A stretch of DNA of 36,266 bases from a virus. Positions 30,452 through 36,266 of this stretch are shown here, piece after piece. The DNA lies in IMG/VR virus record IMGVR_UViG_3300030328_002343, positions 1 through 36,266 of that record; one strand, given 5' to 3'. The notes beneath the pieces are model-generated. The model searched no databases. It saw only the letters and a list, made by a program, of their open reading frames with translations, and had not been told where the DNA came from. Within the stretch, counting starts at the first letter, position 1; each line of letters begins with the position of its first letter. Both the position numbers and the translations under genes were made by a program.

Positions 30452-31023
30452 GATTTCGTGTACTTAGTGGCATTAAATTCTTTAGGGATATGGTATCTAA
30501 CTATACATTAGAAGAATACCTTGGCTACTTAAAAAGGGTAGAAGGGTTTAAAAATAAAGTAGGGGAAAATTTTTATCCATACGATTCTCCAGAAGGTGGA
30601 TTAAAAACCATAGGTTATGGATATAAGATAAAGACTCTTTCAGAGCAGAATGCTTTAGAAAAGGCTGGAATGTCTATACAAGAAGTGGAGAATACTTTAG
30701 AGATAGAAGCACAACTATCTTTAGTGAAAGCAAAAAAATATTGTATTGCAAAAGGTGCGAAATGGGATGAAGTAGACGATAGGCTAAAGTATTCTTTAGC
30801 TGACTACTGTTTTAATATAGGAAACTTAAGAGGGTTTCCTACTACATCTAAATGTTTAATGAACAATGATGTTGAAGGTGCTTTAGAAGATGACCCTACA
30901 AGAGAAGGGTTTAAGCACTATGAAAGAGTATATAAAGACCCAGAAGGCAATAGAAAGCCATTAGGTCGTAATAAAGAATTTTATAAAGAGTTTTTAGAAC
31001 CGTATTTAAATAAGGAAGTATAA
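30448..31023 (+). CDS. Lysozyme/endolysin (GH24, T4-lysozyme type)
   Basis: Start at ATG 30448, ATGA overlap with TerL. 191 residues. Glu32 in KRVEGF, Asp46 in PYDSPEGG, Thr54 in KTIGYGYK match the E-D-T catalytic set of GH24; ADYCFNIGNL matches the helical lobe. No signal peptide or membrane segment, so release would need a holin. The location between terminase and portal is unusual for lysis genes, so a virion-linked role is possible. Confidence 0.85.
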   Translation: MRFRVLSGIKFFRDMVSNYTLEEYLGYLKRVEGFKNKVGENFYPYDSPEGGLKTIGYGYKIKTLSEQNALEKAGMSIQEVENTLEIEAQLSLVKAKKYCIAKGAKWDEVDDRLKYSLADYCFNIGNLRGFPTTSKCLMNNDVEGALEDDPTREGFKHYERVYKDPEGNRKPLGRNKEFYKEFLEPYLNKEV

Positions 31024-31247
31024 TGCCAAAAATAGACCCAAGAAAAAAAGCATCAAAAGCAATACAAGTTGTAAAAAAGTTATATGATTACGTTGATAAA
31101 AAAAGAAAAGTATTTACTGCTGAGCATCAAAATTTCAATATTGACAGATACAATCTTAAGCATGGTACTAATATCAAACACATGAAATCTGCAAATGACA
31201 GAAGGCTAGAGGCTGAAAACAAAAAATTGAAAAAAGAGAGTAGATAG
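31023..31247 (+). CDS. Small basic protein, 74 aa
   Basis: Very Lys-rich, helical (RKKASKAIQVVKKLYDYVDK at the start, RRLEAENKKLKKESR at the end). TAATG overlap upstream and TAGTG overlap with the portal gene. Possibly a head-assembly accessory or DNA-associated protein. Not recognised. Confidence 0.65.
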   Translation: MPKIDPRKKASKAIQVVKKLYDYVDKKRKVFTAEHQNFNIDRYNLKHGTNIKHMKSANDRRLEAENKKLKKESR

Positions 31248-33238
31248 TGGCAATAAAAGAAGACCAAAGAGCAAGAGATAACAGAGATATATTTCAACGT
31301 TATTCAGACGCACGTAAAGATTGGGATGTTGAAGCAAGAGATGGAATAGATTTTACTTTAGGAAATCATTATTCAAAAGAAGAGTCAGAAATACTACAAT
31401 CCATTGGTCAAGCTGACTTTACAATAGATAGAATATATGCAGCTATAGATAAATTAAAATCTTTAATGACTTCAAGACCTGTAAAGTTTGGAGTTACTGC
31501 AAGAGAAGATTCAGATACAAAAATGGCAAATGTATGGAGAACATTACTAGAGTATATTTACGATATATCAGATGGGCAGCATCACTTTAAACAAGCTGTA
31601 CACGACTATGCTACTGCTGGAATTGGTTATTTTTATGCATACATAGAACCAGAAGCAGATTATGGTAGAGGAGAAGTCATGTTTACACATGTAAATCCAT
31701 TTAGAGTGTACGTAGACCCTGCTTCTAGAGACAGGTATTTTAAAGATGCTGCAAACATTTTGCTTTCTACAATATTAACACAAGAACAGTTGTTAGACTT
31801 ATATCCAGACGTAGAAGAGCATTTACCTAATATTGAAACATATACTTCTGACCATAATGATGATTACCCTAGTTCTCAACAAAAAAATTCACAACAAGTA
31901 TTTACTCCTGCAGAAGTACAAGATAAAGACTATGCAAATGGAGTAAACTCACGTTATCGTATTATTGAACGTTTTACTAAAATAAGAGTTCCTTTTTATA
32001 GAGTAGCCGACCAACAAAACAACTCAGAGACAATTATGAGTGAAGATGGATTTCAAGTGTTCATGGCTCAAAATGAAGCAAAGTTTGATAACAATACTTA
32101 CAATTTTGTAGAGATACCACAAACAAGAATTAAAGTTACAGCATCTTTAGGACAAGTCCTTTTGTATGAAACTATATTGGACACTGATACTTACCCTATC
32201 GTTCCTATACCAAATATATGGACAAATACACCATATCCTAAATCAGATGTAAATAAAGTAAAAGATATGCAAAGATTGTTGAATAAACTATTTTCTCTTG
32301 CATTGTCTCACGCTCAAACTTCTGCTGGACTAAAACTATTAGTACCACAGGGAAGTGTAGAAAGTATTTCTCAGCTTGAGAAAGATTGGGCTAATCCTAA
32401 TGCTGTAATTGAATATGACCCAAGTTACGGAGAACCACACTTTCCGTCTCCTCAGCCATTAACAAGTCAATTCTATGCATTAATTAATCAAGTAGAAAGA
32501 TATATTGACTTAAACTTTGGTGTTCCTGAACTATTGCAAGGATTTAAAGAAGGTGCTCATAATAGCGTAAGAGGAACTATGTTGTTAGCACAAATGGGAG
32601 AAGGAAGAGGAGCAAGTAAGTTAAGAGATATTGAAATGTCTTTACAGCAACTTGGTAAAGTTTTATATCAAATGTCTAAAGGGCATTATGATTTTGAAAA
32701 GAAATTTAGAATAGTACAACCTAATAATGATATTACAGAGTTTGCTATTAATAATAGATTATATGATGATAAAACAAAAGAATTAGTAAAAATTGAAAAT
32801 GATATTACTTCAGGTCAGTTTGACATTCGTATTGTTTCAGGCTCAACATTGCCTAACAACAAACATGCAGAATATCAAATGTATCTAGAAGCATATCAGT
32901 TAGGGTTAATTGACAAAGTAGAGGCGTTAAAGAAAACAGAAATCTTTGACAAAGAAGGAGTATTACAACGTACTGGAGAAGTACAGCGTTTACAACAAGC
33001 CGTTAGTCAATTACAAGAACAAAACAAAATTCTTTCTGGTGATTTACAAACTGCCCAAAGAGAGTCTATGTCTGACAGAAAACGTGTTGAGGTACAGAAG
33101 TTTAAATCTGAACTCAATAAAGTGGTTACTGGAGCACAGGCTCAACAAAAAGTAAATACAGAGCGAAGCAAACGTCAACAAGAACAACAGGTGAAGGCTG
33201 GAATAGATTCATTAATGTCAGAAGATATTGGTGAATAA
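31247..33238 (+). CDS. Portal protein, P22-like
   Basis: Starts with GTG at 31247, overlapping the upstream stop. 663 residues, near P22 portal length. Typical pieces: IDFTLGNHYSKEE, AAIDKLKSLMTSRPVKFGV, AGIGYFYAYIEPEADYG, HVNPFRVYVDPASRDR. The C-terminal ~80 residues are a coiled coil (LQQAVSQLQEQNKILSGDLQ), like the P22 barrel. It forms the dodecameric DNA gate and the base for ejection proteins. Confidence 0.88.
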   Translation: MAIKEDQRARDNRDIFQRYSDARKDWDVEARDGIDFTLGNHYSKEESEILQSIGQADFTIDRIYAAIDKLKSLMTSRPVKFGVTAREDSDTKMANVWRTLLEYIYDISDGQHHFKQAVHDYATAGIGYFYAYIEPEADYGRGEVMFTHVNPFRVYVDPASRDRYFKDAANILLSTILTQEQLLDLYPDVEEHLPNIETYTSDHNDDYPSSQQKNSQQVFTPAEVQDKDYANGVNSRYRIIERFTKIRVPFYRVADQQNNSETIMSEDGFQVFMAQNEAKFDNNTYNFVEIPQTRIKVTASLGQVLLYETILDTDTYPIVPIPNIWTNTPYPKSDVNKVKDMQRLLNKLFSLALSHAQTSAGLKLLVPQGSVESISQLEKDWANPNAVIEYDPSYGEPHFPSPQPLTSQFYALINQVERYIDLNFGVPELLQGFKEGAHNSVRGTMLLAQMGEGRGASKLRDIEMSLQQLGKVLYQMSKGHYDFEKKFRIVQPNNDITEFAINNRLYDDKTKELVKIENDITSGQFDIRIVSGSTLPNNKHAEYQMYLEAYQLGLIDKVEALKKTEIFDKEGVLQRTGEVQRLQQAVSQLQEQNKILSGDLQTAQRESMSDRKRVEVQKFKSELNKVVTGAQAQQKVNTERSKRQQEQQVKAGIDSLMSEDIGE

Positions 33239-33264
33239 TAAAGAGCACATCAAAGGAGAAAAAC

Positions 33265-34005
33265 ATGAGTGACGAATACATAAATGAACAAGCTTTAGAA
33301 GGTTCTGAAACTTCTGAAAATAATGATATAAGTGAGTCTGATAATCAAGAAATGGATTTGAGTTCTGACGTGCCACAAGAAGATGATGCACGTAAATTCC
33401 AGTCTATGTACGATAAAGCTCAGGCTGAGTTAGACAAGGTTAAACCAGTAGCAAAGCTATTTCAGGAAAATCCTGAATTGGTAGACGTTGTTAGAAACCA
33501 CTTATCAGGGGGTAAAGGACAGGACAAAGAAACTATAAATATAAATGAAGAGGAATTCAATCCTTGGGATGCACATACTAATCCAAATAGTAAGTCGTAT
33601 CAACTTAGAGAACAAGAAATTGAGAAAGCTGTAAATAGTAAAATGCAGGACTATATGGGAAGATTAGAAGCCCAGCGTGCTGTTGATACTTTAAAACTTA
33701 GAGCTCAAACTGAATATAAGTTATCTAATGAAGATGCGAATGAATTTGTAGAGTTTGTGACAAAGCCTAAAGAACAACTTCCTCTAGAGACACTTTTTAA
33801 CGTATGGAACACAAACAAAAATGGAATGCCTAGAGTAAATCAAAATATTGAAAGCGTGAAAAAAACTCAGCAAAAACCAAAATCTGCTGGTTTAGTTCAA
33901 GGTGGAGAACCACCTCAGTTATCTGATAATGATAATATGTGGAATAATATTTTAAAAGCTGGTAATCCTATGTCCATAGGTAATAAAGGTCTCGTTAAAA
34001 AATAA
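33265..34005 (+). CDS. Scaffolding protein
   Basis: 246 residues, acidic N-terminus (residues ~1-45, SETSENNDISESDNQEMD), a helical middle and a basic C-terminus (the last residues are GNKGLVKK). Size, charge pattern and location between portal and major capsid gene fit a scaffolding protein that is removed during maturation. Starts after AAAGGAG. Confidence 0.82.
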   Translation: MSDEYINEQALEGSETSENNDISESDNQEMDLSSDVPQEDDARKFQSMYDKAQAELDKVKPVAKLFQENPELVDVVRNHLSGGKGQDKETININEEEFNPWDAHTNPNSKSYQLREQEIEKAVNSKMQDYMGRLEAQRAVDTLKLRAQTEYKLSNEDANEFVEFVTKPKEQLPLETLFNVWNTNKNGMPRVNQNIESVKKTQQKPKSAGLVQGGEPPQLSDNDNMWNNILKAGNPMSIGNKGLVKK

Positions 34006-34022
34006 TCTGGGAGGATTAACAA

Positions 34023-35420
34023 ATGGCAATAACAAGTGGACAATTAAAAGCACAAAATCTAAGTGCTTCTACGACTGCTACTGGTGTATCAAACACTGGT
34101 GTTGCTCCAGACCAAAGACGATTATTTAACTTTTCTGAAAGGATTGCTGAATTAGCACCTGAAGAAAGTCCGTTTTTCGTCTATTTGAGCAAAACTGCTA
34201 AACTTCCTACTGATGATTCTTTGTTCCGTTACTTAGAAGATAGAACAAAAATTAATTATACAAGTAGAGAGTTTTACGTTGATGGTAATGTTGCGTCATC
34301 TGCACAGCTAACAGCTGGCACTGACTATTCATTTACTGTAGAGAGTGCAACAGGCTCATCAACAACAGCAGGTCGTGTAGATTGGTTAGTAAAAGGAATG
34401 GTAATAGCAATTAGAACATTAGGAAATGCAACTGGTGCTGCAGGTTACGGAAACGTAATTGTGCGTGTAGAAGGTGCTCCTAGTCATAATGCTGCTGATA
34501 CTTCATTCACAGGTAAAGTAATATCTGTTTCAAGTACAGCTTCCAATATGGATAAAGTGCTTGACGAACAGAGATGTCAGGTAATCGGTTCAGCTTACGC
34601 TGAAGGAACTGGTTCACCAGACGTATTCTCAGACAGCTTAGACGATGGATTTGGATATACTCAAATCTTTAAGACAGCTGCTGAAATAACAAACACTGCT
34701 CATGCTACACAATTACGTGGCGTAAGTAATGAGTTTGATAGAGTCTTAGCCCAAAAACTAAGAGAACATAAGATAGATATTGAAAGAGCTATGCTTTTTA
34801 ATCAAAAAGCAAGAATTGATGGCGTTCAATATTCAGAAGGTCTAATAGGACATATCATAAAAAACAGTACAGTAGTAGACCGTAGTTCTGCTTCATTAGC
34901 TTACTCAAGTGGTAAAGCTTATTTCAGTACATACGCTGAAGCTGAACTTACTTATGATAACTTACTTGCTGACTTTGAAGTGGTATTTGACCCAGCTCGT
35001 GGTGGTTCTAACGAACGACTAGCGTTGGCTTCTTTACCAGTGATGTCTTATTTCAATAAGATGGGTGCTGTGAGTTTTTCTGAAAACTCAACAAATGGCT
35101 CACAATATCGTATTAACATGGATGAACTAAGTGGTCAGTTTGGTCACAAATTAATGCAACTTGACACAATACACGGTTCAGTGTATATGGTTAAAGAACC
35201 ATTATTTAGAGGACATTCATCTGGTATGATGGCTATGGCTGATATGAGTAAAGTATACTACAGACCATTAGTAGGTAACGGAATCAATCGTGATACTCAA
35301 GTAATGACAAATGTACAAGGTGCAGATGAAGACTTGAGAAAAGACATGATTCTTACTGAAGCTGGACTAGAAGTATGTTTACCAGAATCACATTATCTAA
35401 TTAACCTAGAAAACGTATAA
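34023..35420 (+). CDS. Major capsid protein
   Basis: 465 residues directly after scaffold, with GGAGG before ATG. NFSERIAELAPEESPFFVYL near the N-terminus, a beta-rich middle, and KVYYRPLVGNGINRDTQVM near the end. It fits HK97-fold capsid proteins; the N-terminal pattern is like the SU10/DUF5309 group. Expected to be the most abundant late protein and a likely client of the GroES-like protein. Confidence 0.87.
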   Translation: MAITSGQLKAQNLSASTTATGVSNTGVAPDQRRLFNFSERIAELAPEESPFFVYLSKTAKLPTDDSLFRYLEDRTKINYTSREFYVDGNVASSAQLTAGTDYSFTVESATGSSTTAGRVDWLVKGMVIAIRTLGNATGAAGYGNVIVRVEGAPSHNAADTSFTGKVISVSSTASNMDKVLDEQRCQVIGSAYAEGTGSPDVFSDSLDDGFGYTQIFKTAAEITNTAHATQLRGVSNEFDRVLAQKLREHKIDIERAMLFNQKARIDGVQYSEGLIGHIIKNSTVVDRSSASLAYSSGKAYFSTYAEAELTYDNLLADFEVVFDPARGGSNERLALASLPVMSYFNKMGAVSFSENSTNGSQYRINMDELSGQFGHKLMQLDTIHGSVYMVKEPLFRGHSSGMMAMADMSKVYYRPLVGNGINRDTQVMTNVQGADEDLRKDMILTEAGLEVCLPESHYLINLENV

Positions 35421-35434
35421 GGGGGATATAGAAA

Positions 35435-35866
35435 ATGAGAAGTTCATATTTAGAAAAAAATAGTAGTGTAAGTGACTTTAAACTAAAATACGAAGTAATT
35501 GCAGCAGCTAGAACATTAACTGAGCTAGATTCAGGGAAAGTATTCGGTATTAATCAGGCATCTGCCTACGAAATTACTTTACCTTTAGCAGCTACAGCTG
35601 GTGAAGGCTGGAATGCGAAATTCGTTTTATCAACAGTTGCTGCTAACGCAGTTACTATTGCTAATAATACTGACGAAGATACTATCGTTGGTATTGTTGT
35701 TGGAGCAGATGCCTCAGGAGGTAATTCTACCAACTCAACAGCAGTTGATGAAATCGTATTCATTAGTGGTGCACAATTAGGTGATACAGTAGAATTATTT
35801 TGCAACGGAGTAAATTACTTTGCAAAAGCTGTAACGCACGATGTAGCACACGTTACTATATCATAA
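35435..35866 (+). CDS. Probable capsid decoration/head protein, 143 aa
   Basis: Directly after the capsid gene (GGGGGA before ATG). Beta-rich, Ala/Thr/Val-rich (SAYEITLPLAATAGEGWNAK, then VGIVVGADASGGNSTN), typical of small beta-barrel decoration proteins or head fibres. No enzyme motifs. Function inferred from position and composition. Confidence 0.68.
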   Translation: MRSSYLEKNSSVSDFKLKYEVIAAARTLTELDSGKVFGINQASAYEITLPLAATAGEGWNAKFVLSTVAANAVTIANNTDEDTIVGIVVGADASGGNSTNSTAVDEIVFISGAQLGDTVELFCNGVNYFAKAVTHDVAHVTIS

Positions 35867-35891
35867 AACAATCCGTGAGGATTAGCAGTTT

Positions 35892-35935
35892 GGGTACTGT
35901 GGGGTTATTCGTAAAAAGGTGTAACCCCAAACACC
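35892..35935 (+). terminator. Strong hairpin after the capsid genes
   Basis: TGGGGTTA (35900-35907) pairs perfectly with TAACCCCA (35922-35929), and outer GGGT/ACCC (35892-35895 with 35932-35935) can extend it. It lies in the 94-bp gap after the decoration gene. The downstream T run is poor, so it may be a partial terminator or an mRNA-stability hairpin that raises capsid output. Confidence 0.6.
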
Positions 35936-35960
35936 CTAAAAATTTTAATTAAGGGATATT

Positions 35961-36176
35961 ATGTGGGCAATATTTAAAGATGAAAATGAGTATAACGAAA
36001 AATCAATTATTGGATTTATTTCCTTTACTTTGATGTGCGTATTTGGAATTGTTGATTTAGCAATGGGTATTATTGGAATTGAATTGCTAGTTAATGACTA
36101 TATTTATAATTCATTTGTCTGGGTAACATTAGGTAGCTTCGGAATAGCTGGAGCAGAAAAAGTTTATAAAAAGTAA
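35961..36176 (+). CDS. Two-span small membrane protein, 71 aa
   Basis: Hydrophobic segments at residues ~16-38 (IIGFISFTLMCVFGIVDLAM) and ~48-66 (YNSFVWVTLGSFGIAGA), short charged N-terminus and VYKK end. The size fits a class II holin, but the position in the head operon also fits other phage membrane proteins. Weak ribosome site. Confidence 0.65.
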   Translation: MWAIFKDENEYNEKSIIGFISFTLMCVFGIVDLAMGIIGIELLVNDYIYNSFVWVTLGSFGIAGAEKVYKK

Positions 36177-36190
36177 AATAGGAGAAAAAA

Positions 36191-36266
36191 ATGGCAGATT
36201 ATGGTGCAGCTAATGTAAAAGTAGTAATACAGGATATAAGTCCAGCAGCAGATAGTGTTAGTGGTT
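36191..36266 (+). CDS. Start of a further late protein (3' truncated)
   Basis: ATG 36191 follows AGGAGAAAAAA. 25 residues are visible, MADYGAANVKVVIQDISPAA..., before the window ends. Probably a head-tail or tail gene by position. Too short to identify. Confidence 0.6.
   Translation, partial: MADYGAANVKVVIQDISPAADSVSG

Overview
The window is a 36 kb segment of an AT-rich double-stranded DNA tailed-phage genome. It is probably a marine-type virus with a short tail: it has a P22-like portal, a set of large internal/ejection-type proteins, and a tail fibre with an S74 self-cleaving chaperone. No integrase, rRNA, tRNA, CRISPR array or insertion sequence was found. Strong AAGGAGG ribosome sites and TTGACA/TATAAT promoters argue for a host with ordinary sigma70 and Shine-Dalgarno signals, such as a proteobacterium, and against Bacteroidetes. 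The host itself cannot be named from this sequence.

Layout. (1) 1-10206, plus strand: end of a tail fibre, two small tail-end proteins, then four virion proteins that look like internal/ejection proteins, including one of 1630 aa. A bidirectional terminator follows at 10330-10346. (2) 10370-25585, minus strand: a long early/DNA-metabolism block of about 37 mostly overlapping genes. It includes DnaB-type helicase, SSB-like protein, Sak3-type (DUF1071) annealing protein, Fe-S PD-(D/E)XK nuclease, Hjc/Mrr-like nuclease, GroES-like co-chaperonin, a putative mono-ADP-ribosyltransferase, an SprT-like metalloprotease, a SEC-C protein and many small unknowns. (3) 25586-26249: divergent non-coding region. 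(4) 26250-36266, plus strand: small proteins, a second HExxH protein, a DUF1599/MazG-like protein, a metallophosphoesterase, small and large terminase, lysozyme, portal, scaffold, major capsid, a probable decoration protein, a small membrane protein and the start of another gene. The genome continues beyond both ends of the window. No DNA polymerase or clear primase lies in the window.

The strongest unexplained signal is a dispersed palindrome. GTTTAAAC (core CGTTTAAACG, extended GTTTAAACGCTCT on the plus strand) occurs about 30 times, 26 of them in the minus-strand early block, where one or two in the whole window would be expected by chance. It sits in two different codon phases, in a stop codon and in non-coding DNA, so it is kept as DNA (or RNA) rather than as protein. 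Two near-identical copies frame a tight cluster of five DnaA boxes at 23065-23122, a probable replication origin that recruits host DnaA. Other copies sit exactly 17 bp upstream of two promoters, and many lie at gene ends. This looks like a genome-wide binding-site system (operator, silencer, replication or segregation site) of an unidentified DNA-binding protein.

Other candidates: a promoter-operator-terminator unit that would make an RNA of about 80 nt (16287-16368), a 69-nt RNA with a 12-bp stem (13750-13818), a gene start overprinted on the Fe-S cysteine codons of the nuclease, and repeated short peptide motifs in two ejection-type proteins.
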